DNA of 64,000 nucleotides, from positions 1 through 64,000 of the forward strand of contig CAZVLB010000008.1 in NCBI GenBank assembly GCA_964627935.1, in the 5' to 3' direction. Every line of letters begins with the position of its first letter. Within the stretch, counting starts at the first letter, position 1. Under the pieces are notes generated by a model. That model made no database searches, had not been told where the DNA came from, and worked only from the letters and a program-made list of their open reading frames with translations. The translations under genes were made by a program, and so were the position numbers. This document shows positions 26,346 to 37,318 of this stretch, one piece after another. The stretch comes from JAABVY01 sp964627935 (GTDB lineage Bacteria; Zixibacteria; MSB-5A5; JAABVY01).

Positions 26346-27710
26346 CTACATCATTAACATGGTCAATGGATCGGCCAGCATGGCCATGATATCCTTAATA
26401 AAGCGGGCCGCATCCGCGCCGTCAACTATCCTGTGATCAAAACTCATCGAAAGCGGAAGCACGTAGCCCGGTACGATCTGATCGTTTTCGTTTACCACCG
26501 GGCGTTTGACTATGCGTCCAATGCCCAATATCGCCACTTCGGGATAATTGATCACCGGGACACCGTAGGTGCCGGCAATCGAACCGTAGTTGGTGATAGA
26601 GAATGTCCCGCCACGCAGTTCTTCGAGCTGAAGTTTACGGTCACGGGCACGTTCCGAGAGATCGATCAACTTTTCGGCGATTTCGATGATGCTTAGCTGA
26701 TCGGCATTTTTAATCACCGGAACCATCAGGCCATCCGGGGTATCGGTTGCAAAGCCGACATTGTAGAATTTTTGATATATAACCCGGTTGTTTGCCAGGT
26801 CGAGCTTGCAGTTCAATGATTTATGGCGTTTGAGCGCAAGCGCAACAGCCTTGATGATAAAGGGCATATATGACAGCTTGACACCCTGCTCGGCCAATTG
26901 CTCTTTCTTTTCTTTTCTGAGCGCAACCAGCCTGGAGACCTCGACCTCCTCGAATGCCGTGGCATGCGGGGCGGTACGTTTGGATTCGACCATACGATTG
27001 ATAATGGTCTTGCGGATCTGGCTCAGTTCCTGGACCTCGACCTGATCCTCATCCTTGACCTCCATCGCTTTCGGCTTTGGTGCGCCGGGCCTGACCTCCT
27101 CGCCGCGTTGCTTGGCATCAAAGGCCTTCTGGATATCGTCTTTCATCACACGTCCTGCCGGGCCGGTGCCCTTGACCTGGTTGATATCGATACCCAGGTC
27201 CCTGGCCATCTTGCGCGCTACCGGAGTGGCCAGCGCCTTGCGTGGTGGCGCTTTGGACTCTTCCTCGGCCTGACGATCCTCGAAGCCCTCGCCGGTGGCC
27301 GGAAGGAAGGCGTCGGTTTTTGCTTCCTCGATCATGCCGACCACGCCGAAGCCTTTTTCCTCAATCGGCGTTTCTTCGGTTTCGGCTTCTGCTACCGTTT
27401 CGCTGGAGGCAGGCTCTTTGCCTTCGGGCTGTTTGGCTTTGGCCGGTTCCTCGACCATATCCTCTTCTTCGCCCTCGATCTCCATCTCCACCAGGGCATC
27501 GCCAACATTTATGACTTCGCCCTCTTTTCCATAGACATTCTTGATCACGCCGTCTTTGGGGCTGGGTATATCGGTTACCACTTTATCGGTTTCGACATTA
27601 ACCAGGGCATCGCCCTCGTCAACTTCCTGGCCCTTTTTGACATGCCACTTGAGGATTTTGCCTTCGTGTATGCCTTCGCCGATATCAGGAAACTTGAATA
27701 CGTAAAGCAT
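26346..27710 (-). CDS. pdhC: Dihydrolipoamide acyltransferase (E2) of a 2-oxoacid dehydrogenase complex
   Basis: 454 residues. One lipoyl domain (residues 1-80, ETDKV with lipoyl-lysine Lys43). A long acidic/Ala-Pro-type linker (~80-155) is followed by a peripheral-subunit-binding domain (ATPVARKMARDLGIDINQVKG at ~165-185). The catalytic domain ends in DHRIVDGADAARF with the active-site His-Asp. Substrate (pyruvate or branched-chain 2-oxoacid) cannot be settled from E2 alone. The operon order E1alpha-E1beta-E2-E3 is the Gram-positive-type PDH arrangement. Confidence 0.9.
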   Translation of the reverse strand: MLYVFKFPDIGEGIHEGKILKWHVKKGQEVDEGDALVNVETDKVVTDIPSPKDGVIKNVYGKEGEVINVGDALVEMEIEGEEEDMVEEPAKAKQPEGKEPASSETVAEAETEETPIEEKGFGVVGMIEEAKTDAFLPATGEGFEDRQAEEESKAPPRKALATPVARKMARDLGIDINQVKGTGPAGRVMKDDIQKAFDAKQRGEEVRPGAPKPKAMEVKDEDQVEVQELSQIRKTIINRMVESKRTAPHATAFEEVEVSRLVALRKEKKEQLAEQGVKLSYMPFIIKAVALALKRHKSLNCKLDLANNRVIYQKFYNVGFATDTPDGLMVPVIKNADQLSIIEIAEKLIDLSERARDRKLQLEELRGGTFSITNYGSIAGTYGVPVINYPEVAILGIGRIVKRPVVNENDQIVPGYVLPLSMSFDHRIVDGADAARFIKDIMAMLADPLTMLMM

Positions 27711-27719
27711 AAACCCTCC

Positions 27720-28697
27720 TTAATACTCTACCACTTTTTTGATCTCATAAAACACTCTAACGGCATCCGGGAAGTACAGATCCTCGCCCATCGGAAGCGG
27801 CACGACCGTATCGAAACCGGTCACACGGCTGGGTGGAGCCTCCAGGTGCAGGAAGGCTTCTTCATTGCAGAGAGCCATAATCTCCGCTCCGGCGCCGAAA
27901 CTGCGATGAGCCTCGTGCACGACTACTATTCTGCCGGTCTTTTTGACCGAGTCAATAATCGTATCAGTGTCCATAGGCTTGATTGTGCGCAGGTCGATCA
28001 GTTCACATGAGATACCTTCCTTTTTGGCCGCCGCTACAGCCTGCTGGGCTGTGCGCAACATCGCGCCGTAGGCGACCACCGTGATATCCTTGCCTTCCTG
28101 GACAATCTTGGCCTTGCCGATCTTGATACGGTAGCCCTCATCCGGGACCTCCTGTTTGATCGCGCGGTAGACCTTTTTCGGTTCCAGGAACATGACCGGA
28201 TCATTATCCTCGATGGCAGAGATCATCAAACCCTTGGCATCATAGGGAGTAGCCGGCATGACAACTTTGAGGCCGGGAATGTGGCCATAAGTTGCTTCCA
28301 GCGACTCGGAATGCATTTCCAGGGCACGAACACCGCCGCCGTAAGGAGCACGGATCACCATCGGGCAGGTGATAGTTCCGCGTGAACGGGTACGTATACG
28401 TGAGGCATGCGAGATGATCTGGTTGAATGCCGGATAGATAAACCCGGAAAACTGTATTTCGGCCACCGGCCTCAATCCGGCCGCAGCCATACCCACGCCG
28501 GTACCGACAATCATCGATTCCGCCAGCGGGGTATCAAAAACTCTTTTTTCGCCGTATTTCTTTTGCAGGCCCTCTGTTACACGGAAAACGCCGCCTTCCA
28601 CGCCGACATCCTCGCCGTAGACTACCACTGTTTCATCGTCATCCAGCTTGAAATCGAGAGCCGAATTAATCGCCTGAACCATATTCATGACTGACAT
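27720..28697 (-). CDS. pdhB: 2-oxoacid dehydrogenase E1 beta subunit
   Basis: 325 residues, family-typical. Conserved blocks: VYGEDVGVEGGVFRVTEGL, FDTPLAESMIVGTGVGMA, RAPYGGGVRALEMHSES, VVMPATPYDAKGL and the C-terminal VTGFDTVVP. With E1alpha it forms the heterotetrameric thiamine-diphosphate-dependent decarboxylase. Starts 1 bp after the E1alpha stop and is followed 9 bp later by E2. Confidence 0.92.
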   Translation of the reverse strand: MSVMNMVQAINSALDFKLDDDETVVVYGEDVGVEGGVFRVTEGLQKKYGEKRVFDTPLAESMIVGTGVGMAAAGLRPVAEIQFSGFIYPAFNQIISHASRIRTRSRGTITCPMVIRAPYGGGVRALEMHSESLEATYGHIPGLKVVMPATPYDAKGLMISAIEDNDPVMFLEPKKVYRAIKQEVPDEGYRIKIGKAKIVQEGKDITVVAYGAMLRTAQQAVAAAKKEGISCELIDLRTIKPMDTDTIIDSVKKTGRIVVVHEAHRSFGAGAEIMALCNEEAFLHLEAPPSRVTGFDTVVPLPMGEDLYFPDAVRVFYEIKKVVEY

Positions 28698-28698
28698 C

Positions 28699-29787
28699 TT
28701 ACTGGCCCTCCTTCCACGACAGGAATTTTTCCATGTAAACCTTCTGCTTTTTCAGCACATCCGGCATCTCCTCATACATATACTTGAAGATCTGATCCAG
28801 TGAGGTGCGCGGGTATTCCTCGACCTCCTTGAACTGTGCGCTGATATCTTTCTTGGCGTCCTTGACGTATTTCTCTTCCTTGTCGTCATCCCAGAGGCCT
28901 TTGGCTTCCAGGAATTTCTTCATCCTGGTCAACGGATCCTTGGCTTCCCATTCCTTTTCCTCTTCGGCGGTACGGTACTTGGTGGGATCATCCGAAGTCG
29001 TATGATAACCGCGCCGATAGGTGTAAGCCTCGATCAGGACCGGGCCTTTGCCGGAACGGGCATGGTCGGCGGCCGCTTTTGTGGCGGAGTAGACGGCGAA
29101 GAAATCGTTGCCGTCAACCTGTATGCCGGGCATGCCATAGGCTATCGCCTTTTGCGCCAAAGTTTCCGAGGCTGTCTGCATATGACGCGGGACGCTGATG
29201 GCGTAATGGTTGTTGTTGCAGAAGAAAATCACCGGGCATTTGAACACGCCGGCGAAATTTAGGCCCTCGTGGAAATCGCCCTCCGAGGTCGCGCCATCGC
29301 CGAAATAAGCGATTGCAACCTGGTCGGTTCCTTTGTACTTGATGGCGTAGCCGATTCCGGCAGCATGCGGGACCTGCGAGGCCACCGGTACCGCGCTGGG
29401 CATGAAATTGACATCGTCGGGAGTGACATTGCCATCCTCACTTCCGGCCCAGTAGAGATAAAGTCCCTTGGCGGTCGCGCCCCAGTAGAGCCATGCCGCC
29501 ATTTCACGGAATGCCGGTACCATCCAGTCTTTTTTCTTGTCAAGTGCATATGCGCTGCCCAATGCGGCAGCTTCCTGTCCAATATTAGGTGGAAGAGTAA
29601 AAAGTCTTCCCATTCTCTGGTAAGCCACAGCCTTCAGGTCAACCTGACGGGCATAGAGCATATACTTGTAAGCCTCGACCATCTGGTCATCGGAGAGCTT
29701 GGGCATATGCTTGTCATCGATAATCTTGCCGTCAACGTCCATTATCTGAAGCTGCTTGCCTTTCAATGGATCGAAGTCTTTGAACAT
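28699..29787 (-). CDS. pdhA: 2-oxoacid (pyruvate-type) dehydrogenase E1 alpha subunit
   Basis: 362 residues. The thiamine diphosphate motif is GDGATSEGDFHEGLNFAGV ending in the conserved NN of CNNN. The phosphorylation-loop-like region (YRRGYHTTSDDPTKYR) and RQVDLKAVAYQRMGRL match Bacillus PdhA/BkdA-type subunits. First gene of the operon pdhA-pdhB-pdhC-lpd-lplA. The 130-bp gap to the SUF operon contains a GATATAATC -10-like element on the minus strand, but no convincing -35. Confidence 0.9.
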   Translation of the reverse strand: MFKDFDPLKGKQLQIMDVDGKIIDDKHMPKLSDDQMVEAYKYMLYARQVDLKAVAYQRMGRLFTLPPNIGQEAAALGSAYALDKKKDWMVPAFREMAAWLYWGATAKGLYLYWAGSEDGNVTPDDVNFMPSAVPVASQVPHAAGIGYAIKYKGTDQVAIAYFGDGATSEGDFHEGLNFAGVFKCPVIFFCNNNHYAISVPRHMQTASETLAQKAIAYGMPGIQVDGNDFFAVYSATKAAADHARSGKGPVLIEAYTYRRGYHTTSDDPTKYRTAEEEKEWEAKDPLTRMKKFLEAKGLWDDDKEEKYVKDAKKDISAQFKEVEEYPRTSLDQIFKYMYEEMPDVLKKQKVYMEKFLSWKEGQ

Positions 29788-29917
29788 TACAGTAATAACC
29801 TCTGGTTTATATGTGTATTATTATTTTTTCTGAATCTACCAGTCCATTATGTCTGCCGGATTTAGGGAGATAAACTATTAAGATAGATTATATCTCTGAT
29901 TTAGCAAACCAAATCTG

Positions 29918-30220
29918 CTACCATATCCCCAGTACATCCTTGGCATAATCGGAAGCCATCTCCTCCGGGTTCCAGGGCGGATCCCAGACCACTTCGACAT
30001 CTGCCTTTTTGACATCATCCATCTTCTCGACCGTCAGCCTTACGGCATCGATTAGCTCCGGGCCATAGGGGCAGGCCGGGGTGGTCAATGTCATCTTCAC
30101 GGTTACTTTATCTTCATCTATATCAACGCCGTATATCAGGCCCAGGTCGACCACCGAAAGGCCGATTTCCGGGTCCTTGACCGGCATAAGCTCTTCTTTG
30201 ACTTTTTCCTCGGTCACCAT
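29918..30220 (-). CDS. sufT: MIP18/DUF59 family protein, SufT-like
   Basis: 100 residues, the DUF59 fold: KDPEIGLSVVDLGLIYGVDI, then TLTTPACPYGPELID with the conserved reactive Cys, and VVWDPPWNPEEMASD. SufT-type proteins help Fe-S cluster maturation or transfer. Last gene of the SUF cluster, 3 bp after sufU. Confidence 0.88.
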   Translation of the reverse strand: MVTEEKVKEELMPVKDPEIGLSVVDLGLIYGVDIDEDKVTVKMTLTTPACPYGPELIDAVRLTVEKMDDVKKADVEVVWDPPWNPEEMASDYAKDVLGIW

Positions 30221-30223
30221 AAT

Positions 30224-30688
30224 TTACTCCGTACTGATAACTTTCAGTTCCCGGCCCTTTGCACGGGCCTCGAGGCTGTCGGTCAGGGTTGTCCATGACA
30301 GCAGGGCGCATTTGATACGAACCGGAAATTTACGCACCCCTTCAAGCGCCTCCAGATCACCCAGGTCATATTCGCTTTCATATTCCTCGCCCTTGAGCAG
30401 GTGTTTGACCGCCGCCGATATCTTTTCGACATCTTCGAGCGACTTGCCTTTGAGGATTTCGGCCAGCATCGATGATGACGCGGTGCAGATTGCACATCCG
30501 GTGCAGTCCACCCCGATATCCTCGATTTTGTCGTCCTCCAGCTTGACCTGCACAGTCAGGGCATCGCCGCAAAGCGGATTCTGGCCCTCGTTTTCAAGGT
30601 CGGGATTTTCCAGTTTTTTCTTCCCGCGCGGATACTTGTAGTGATCCATGAGGATATCCCGGTAGAGTTCTTCCAGATTAGCCTGCAT
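30224..30688 (-). CDS. sufU: SufU-type sulfur-transfer/scaffold protein
   Basis: 154 residues from ATG 30688, chosen because AAGGAG lies 8 nt upstream; a GTG three codons earlier would overlap that site. Key residues: Cys40-Gly-Asp42, Cys65 within CTGCAIC, and a late Cys in RIKCALLSW, matching the zinc-binding Cys/Asp/Cys/Cys set of SufU. SufU normally takes persulfide from the desulfurase SufS, but no sufS is adjacent. Separated from sufD by about 177 bp with no gene. Confidence 0.9.
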   Translation of the reverse strand: MQANLEELYRDILMDHYKYPRGKKKLENPDLENEGQNPLCGDALTVQVKLEDDKIEDIGVDCTGCAICTASSSMLAEILKGKSLEDVEKISAAVKHLLKGEEYESEYDLGDLEALEGVRKFPVRIKCALLSWTTLTDSLEARAKGRELKVISTE

Positions 30689-30865
30689 AGCTGTCACTCC
30701 TTATGCCCCCGTTTGTGGCTCCACTTGAGGATTCCTGAGTTGAAGAGGCGGGAATTTTAAATTTATGGTGCGGGCATTGTTGTCCGTTTATTAACTGTCT
30801 TTTCGACCCGCACCGTTTGTTATAATTATCTATCTCAGCTTCCATTTTCTTATAAATGTCGTAAA

Positions 30866-32176
30866 CTATACACTGGTTCCATTATTCAGTTTAAATTCGA
30901 CCAGATTATGCATCATCTGACGCAAATCATCAGGCACCTGCCTGAAAAGCGGCTCGATGAAACCGATCACGATCGCACGAACCGCATCATCGTAGGAAAA
31001 TCCGCGGCTGCGCAGGTAGAAAACCATCTCCGGATCGATCGGCCCGACTGTAGCGCCATGGCTGCATTTTACCTGGTCATTCAAGATTTCAAGTTCCGGA
31101 ATAGATTCGGCCCGGGTACCCCTGTTGAGCAGCAGGTTGCGATTCTCTTGAAAGGCCTCGCAATTCTGGGTATGCTCCTCGATTTTGATCAGGCCTGTAT
31201 AGGCCGAGAGTGCTTTGTCTTTCAGCACCACCTTAAAATCTATATTGGAATAGGTATCGCCGGACACATGATGATGTAAGGTATGGTGGTCGAAATGCTG
31301 TTTATTGCTTCCGAACAGTATTCCCAGCATCTGGCTGTGGGCCCCTCGGCCGTTTAAGATGGTGCCCAGATTGTATTTGGACACATCTCCGCCCAGCGAA
31401 ACGAAAAGCGTATAAAGCTGGGCCTCCTGTTCGATTCTGGCCCGATGAGTGACATAGGAACTGGCATCATCAGGCACATTCTGGGGCGAGACAAAACGGA
31501 TATTGGAGGCCTGTCCGGCAAAAAGTTCGACCACGCTGTTGGCTCCGATGCGTTGTCCTGTGCCCTTGCCGGCGTATTCATCGATAATCGTGGCGCGGGA
31601 ATTTTCGCCCGCCACCACCAGCAGACGGGGCATGTTGTATTTATCATTGGGATGCCTGTGCATATAGATCGGCTTATCCAGTGTTACATTATCGGGGATA
31701 TACAGGAACATGCCGCTGTTCCACAGGGCCGTATTCAATGCCTCGAATTTGCCGAAATCTGCTCCGATCAGTTTGCCCAGATATTTCTCGACCAGGTCGC
31801 CATGCTGTTTGATGGCTGTCATCAGGTCCAGGAAGATCACGCCTTTCTCGCGCGATTCCTCCGAAAGCTGGGTATAGGTAACCTGCTCGCCATGATTACA
31901 TCCAAAAGCGGCAAAATCCGGCTTAAGTGGAGCCATCCGGCTTTCTTCGATTTGCGACACAACCGGCATGACCTCGAATTTTTCCGCCGGGCTTTTGGGC
32001 AGGAACCATTTTGGCCTGGTATATTTCCAGAGATGATCCACCTGCGAGGGCAGCGGGATATCCTGGTAGGCTTCCCAGGCCCGGTCACGCATACGATAGA
32101 GCCATTCCGGCTCACCCTTGGCGATCGGGCGGAAAGCTGTCTTATCTATTGTTCTTTTTTCAGTTACAGTTGCCAT
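30866..32176 (-). CDS. sufD: Fe-S cluster assembly protein SufD
   Basis: 436 residues, beta-helix paralogue of SufB. Characteristic C-terminal half: LSVFVSLGGDVSKYNLGTIL-like strands, HHVSGDTYSNIDFKVVLKDKA, AYTGLIKIEEHTQNCEAFQENRNLLL, VKCSHGATVGPIDPEMVFYLRSRG. Partner of SufB and SufC in the cluster-assembly scaffold. Lies 18 bp downstream of sufB. Confidence 0.92.
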   Translation of the reverse strand: MATVTEKRTIDKTAFRPIAKGEPEWLYRMRDRAWEAYQDIPLPSQVDHLWKYTRPKWFLPKSPAEKFEVMPVVSQIEESRMAPLKPDFAAFGCNHGEQVTYTQLSEESREKGVIFLDLMTAIKQHGDLVEKYLGKLIGADFGKFEALNTALWNSGMFLYIPDNVTLDKPIYMHRHPNDKYNMPRLLVVAGENSRATIIDEYAGKGTGQRIGANSVVELFAGQASNIRFVSPQNVPDDASSYVTHRARIEQEAQLYTLFVSLGGDVSKYNLGTILNGRGAHSQMLGILFGSNKQHFDHHTLHHHVSGDTYSNIDFKVVLKDKALSAYTGLIKIEEHTQNCEAFQENRNLLLNRGTRAESIPELEILNDQVKCSHGATVGPIDPEMVFYLRSRGFSYDDAVRAIVIGFIEPLFRQVPDDLRQMMHNLVEFKLNNGTSV

Positions 32177-32194
32177 ATAACATTATCTCCGATT

Positions 32195-33622
<1,428 letters not shown>

Positions 33623-33624
33623 AT

Positions 33625-34401
33625 TTATACCTCTATCGATTCAAGGTTTTCGGCTTCTTTTATCCATTCATACCCCTTTTCCTCGAGTTCGAGGGCCAGT
33701 TCCGGACCGCCGGAGCGGACCAGCCTGCCGGCCATCATGACATGCACCTTGTCCGGCTTGACATAATTCAATATGCGCTGGTAATGAGTCACCAGCAGCA
33801 TTCCATTTTTATCGCTGGCCACGGAATTGATGCCCTCGGATACGATTTTGAGCGCATCAATATCCAGCCCGGAATCGGTTTCATCGAGGATTGCAACTTT
33901 GGGATCCAGCATTGCCATCTGCAGAATCTCGAGCCGTTTCTTTTCACCGCCCGAGAAACCCTCGTTGACATATCTTGTCGCGAAGGATGGATCGATTTCC
34001 AGAAGTGCGAATTTTTCCTTCAAATCTTTTCTGAATGACCTCAGCTTCTCCTCGTCACCGCCATATTTGGCCTTCATCGCCGAGCGCATGAAATTGGCCA
34101 CGGTAACGCCCGGTATGGCCAGCGGATACTGAAATGCCAGGAACAACCCTGCCAGGGCACGTTCGGTAGCATCCATCTCCATTATATCATGGCCATCGAT
34201 GCGGGCTGTGCCGTTCGTGATCGGGTAGGCCGGATGGCCCGCCAGAGCATTGGCCAGGCTGGACTTACCGGAACCATTGGGGCCCATGATGGCGTGAATC
34301 TCGCCCTTTTTTATATCCATGGAAACACCGCGGACAACCTCTTTGCCCTCGATCTCGACATGGATGTCATCAAATGAAAATATTGAATTGTTATCGCTCA
34401 T
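33625..34401 (-). CDS. sufC: Fe-S cluster assembly ATPase SufC
   Basis: 258 residues. ABC ATPase with Walker A GPNGSGKSS (40-48), signature FSGGEKKRLEI, and Walker B VAILDETDSGLDIDAL with the SufC-specific TDSGLD. Drives conformational change of the SufBD scaffold. Lies 12 bp downstream of the Rrf2 regulator gene. Confidence 0.95.
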   Translation of the reverse strand: MSDNNSIFSFDDIHVEIEGKEVVRGVSMDIKKGEIHAIMGPNGSGKSSLANALAGHPAYPITNGTARIDGHDIMEMDATERALAGLFLAFQYPLAIPGVTVANFMRSAMKAKYGGDEEKLRSFRKDLKEKFALLEIDPSFATRYVNEGFSGGEKKRLEILQMAMLDPKVAILDETDSGLDIDALKIVSEGINSVASDKNGMLLVTHYQRILNYVKPDKVHVMMAGRLVRSGGPELALELEEKGYEWIKEAENLESIEV

Positions 34402-34413
34402 GATTACCTCTAT

Positions 34414-34881
34414 CTATGTGTTAGGTCTGTTATCAATTTTCAAACTCTGGTAAAGATCGTTGAAATCATAGTTGCCGCTGGCGACATCCGCCAGGCTCAT
34501 ACGATCCAGAAAGCCGTTGATAATGGTGGAAAAGCCTTTCCAGATATCCCGCACAGTGCAGTCATCGGTATGCACGCAGACGTCATTTTCGCCGGTGAAC
34601 TTACCGCAATGTCTGGAATTATAAAGCGGATCGCCCAGGGCCTGGAATATCTCCTTAAGGGAGTATTCTTCCGGGACCTTCTTTAGTTCATATCCGCCCT
34701 GACGGCCTCTTACGGCCTTGACCAAATCGGCTTTCTTCAAGATCATCAACATCTTACCGGCATAGGATAATGACAGCCCCTCAGCTTCCGAGATTTCCGG
34801 TAATGTCATCGGGCCGCCGCCGTTTCTGGCCAGCAGAATCATACATCTGAGACCATATTCTTCCAGTGCCGATACCTTCAT
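34414..34881 (-). CDS. Rrf2-family Fe-S-sensing regulator of the SUF operon
   Basis: 155 residues with a winged-helix DNA-binding N-terminus (LRCMILLARNGG, SYAGKMLMILKKADLV, GGYEL) and three cysteines (Cys92, Cys102, Cys108), the arrangement that ligates an Fe-S cluster in IscR/SufR-type repressors. Its position at the head of sufCBD-UT implies autoregulation. A good AAAGGAA ribosome-binding site precedes it. A small palindrome, TACT-AAAA-AGTA (34919-34930), lies about 40 bp upstream and could be part of an operator; unproven. Confidence 0.9.
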   Translation of the reverse strand: MKVSALEEYGLRCMILLARNGGGPMTLPEISEAEGLSLSYAGKMLMILKKADLVKAVRGRQGGYELKKVPEEYSLKEIFQALGDPLYNSRHCGKFTGENDVCVHTDDCTVRDIWKGFSTIINGFLDRMSLADVASGNYDFNDLYQSLKIDNRPNT

Positions 34882-35029
34882 TGTTTCCTTTCATTTTCAG
34901 GCTACTGCCGCTTTTCTTTACTAAAAAGTACAGTATTTTAACAAAGAAAACGAAAAAGGTTCGGTATTGTTCCAAAAATCGGGACGGAATTTGTCGAATT
35001 TAGCCGGATTTGTCAAGCGCTTTTCGGTG

Positions 35030-37147
35030 TTACTCGCCGCCGGAGTAAATCTCCTGCATCTGTGCCAGCATTTCATCGGGTTTGGTAACCGGCAGACGGC
35101 AGGCGAAATTCATGCAGACATAGGCTGTTGCGCTGCCGTTTAAGCTGTCCTGCTTTTCGGTGTAGGAGGCAATTTTGCTGATTTCCGGCATTTTTTCCTC
35201 GGCTGGACGGAAGAGGACGATCTTGTTAGGTATGTAAGTGCCGTGTAATGATTTACGAAGGTCCTTCAAGTCCTCTGCATCTTCTTTTCCGGCCAGAACT
35301 ATTTCAAATGAGGGGCCGATCTGGAAATCGACTGAGTTTAAGAGCATGCAGAATCCCGATGGTACCTGGCTGACCTGATTGGAGAAGGCCCTGCCCAGGA
35401 CAGTCGCTCGCTCTTCCATTTTGGCATCTGCCGTGATTCGCCCCAGCTTGATCAGGTTCATGGCTGCCACGGAATTGCCCGAGGGTATCGCGCCATCATA
35501 AATCTCCTTGGGCCGGTGAATCAGTTCCTCGGCGCCTTCGGCGGTCAGGAAGAATCCTCCGCCCTGATCATCCCAGAAAAACCTGATCTGATAGGCATTC
35601 AATGCCAGCGCGGATTTGAGATATTCTATATTAAATGAAGCTTCGTAAAGTTCTATCAGTCCCCAGATCATGAAGGCGTAATCCTCGATGAAACCATTCA
35701 GGGCCGCCTCGCCCTCACGATACCTGTGATACAGTCCGCCATCATCTTTGCGCATCTGATCGAGAATAAATCCGGCCGCTTTTTGGGCGGCTTCCAGAAG
35801 TATTGGATTGTCAAACACCTTGGCTCCACGGGCCAGGGCGGCAATCATCAGGCCGTTCCAGTCGGTCAGGATTTTATCGTCTTTGCCGGGATGAACCCGT
35901 TTTTTGCGGTAATCGAATATCTTCATCCTGATTATATCCAGCTTATCCTCGAATTCCTGATCTGTCATGCCCATATCGGCGGCCAGGTAGGCAAACGGCT
36001 TTGACAGATGCAATATATTCTTACCGGTTTTCTGGCCGGTGGCTTCCTCGGCGTAATTGCCGGTCGAGGATATATTAAAGACCTTTGTGACGAATTCCAG
36101 TTCATCCTCTTTCAGTACATCCTTTAATTCGGCCTTTGAGAAAACATAGAATTTGCCTTCCTCGCCTTCGCTGTCGGCGTCCTCGGCCGAATAGAAGCCG
36201 CCGTTATCATCAGTCATATCGCGTAAAACATATTCGAAAATCTCATTGGCGGTATCCTGGTAAATCTTTTTGCCGGTGGCCTGATAGGCCTCGATATATG
36301 CCAGCGCAAGCATGGCCTGGTCATAGAGCATTTTTTCAAAATGGGGCAAAAACCAGCGCGCATCGGTGGAATAGCGATGAAATCCGAACCCGATATGGTC
36401 ATACATCCCGCCCCTGCGCATATTCTGCAGGGTCTTTTCGACCATCTCCAGCGCATTGCTGTCGGCGCTTCTTTTCCAGTAACGCAGGAGAAACATAAGA
36501 TTATGCGGTGAGGGAAACTTGGGCGCATTACCAAATCCGCCGTAGCTCTGGTCGAATGATGATGACAGGTTACGGTAGGCTTTTTCCAGTTCAGGCAGGC
36601 CCAGTTTGTCGCCCGGCTCCTGTGTCGATGTCTTTTGCAGGCTTTCTGTAATCTGGTCGGCCGACTGGAAAATCTTTTCGCGCTCATTCTGCCACAGGTC
36701 CTTGACACGCATGCCCAGCTCGGTCATACCGACCCGTCCGTAGCTGTTATTTTGGGGTATATATGTCGCGGCAAAAAAGGGCTTCTTATCCGGTGTCATA
36801 ATTATGCTCAAGGGCCATCCGCCGGAGCCGGTCAGCATCTGGCAGATCGACATGTAGATATTGTCGATGTCGGGACGTTCCTCGCGGTCGACTTTGATAT
36901 TGACAAAGATATCGTTCATCATCTGCGCCACATCGGGATCCTCGAAGGATTCATGTTCCATGACATGGCACCAGTGGCAGGTGGAATATCCGATTGAGAG
37001 AAAGACCGGTTTGTCCTCGTCCCTGGCTTTCTTGAACGCCTCTTCGCCCCATGGGTACCAGTTTACAGGATTATCTGCATGTTGCAGAAGATAAGGGCTT
37101 TTTTCATTTTTCAGATTATTCAATTTAGTTTCGCTTTCCGCGGACAT
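35030..37147 (-). CDS. Thioredoxin-domain protein, YyaL/SSP411 family
   Basis: 705 residues from ATG 37147 (GGGAGA 5 nt upstream); a longer in-frame start lacks a binding site. The N-terminal domain is DUF255 thioredoxin-like with YSTCHWCHVMEHESF (Cys57, Cys60). The remainder is an (alpha/alpha)6 barrel resembling N-acylglucosamine epimerases (GGMYDHIGFGFHRYSTD, DWNGLMIAALARG, YEASFNIEYL). Found across all domains as spermatogenesis-associated protein 20-like; the reaction is unknown. Stands alone on the minus strand with ~150 bp to the SUF regulator. Confidence 0.92.
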   Translation of the reverse strand: MSAESETKLNNLKNEKSPYLLQHADNPVNWYPWGEEAFKKARDEDKPVFLSIGYSTCHWCHVMEHESFEDPDVAQMMNDIFVNIKVDREERPDIDNIYMSICQMLTGSGGWPLSIIMTPDKKPFFAATYIPQNNSYGRVGMTELGMRVKDLWQNEREKIFQSADQITESLQKTSTQEPGDKLGLPELEKAYRNLSSSFDQSYGGFGNAPKFPSPHNLMFLLRYWKRSADSNALEMVEKTLQNMRRGGMYDHIGFGFHRYSTDARWFLPHFEKMLYDQAMLALAYIEAYQATGKKIYQDTANEIFEYVLRDMTDDNGGFYSAEDADSEGEEGKFYVFSKAELKDVLKEDELEFVTKVFNISSTGNYAEEATGQKTGKNILHLSKPFAYLAADMGMTDQEFEDKLDIIRMKIFDYRKKRVHPGKDDKILTDWNGLMIAALARGAKVFDNPILLEAAQKAAGFILDQMRKDDGGLYHRYREGEAALNGFIEDYAFMIWGLIELYEASFNIEYLKSALALNAYQIRFFWDDQGGGFFLTAEGAEELIHRPKEIYDGAIPSGNSVAAMNLIKLGRITADAKMEERATVLGRAFSNQVSQVPSGFCMLLNSVDFQIGPSFEIVLAGKEDAEDLKDLRKSLHGTYIPNKIVLFRPAEEKMPEISKIASYTEKQDSLNGSATAYVCMNFACRLPVTKPDEMLAQMQEIYSGGE

Positions 37148-37318
37148 AGATTCTCCCTGCTTAAAACCTCCGGTAAATTTAAAATTTAAAACCGGTAACG
37201 GCATAATTCGTTTCCCAAATTGAAAAACAAAAGTCCCGCCCTGATGTTTGCTTTTTTTGAAAATTATTGTAATAAGGCTCTGTTATGTGTTAATTGCCGG
37301 GATTGACGGAGATTGATT

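Noticed and set aside
26898..28010. A 370-codon open frame on the plus strand over the pdh genes
   Set aside because: It lies antisense to pdhC and pdhB, which have full-length homologous motifs; its translation has no family features. It is a shadow of the real genes, as are the long antisense frames over the pilC and propeller genes.
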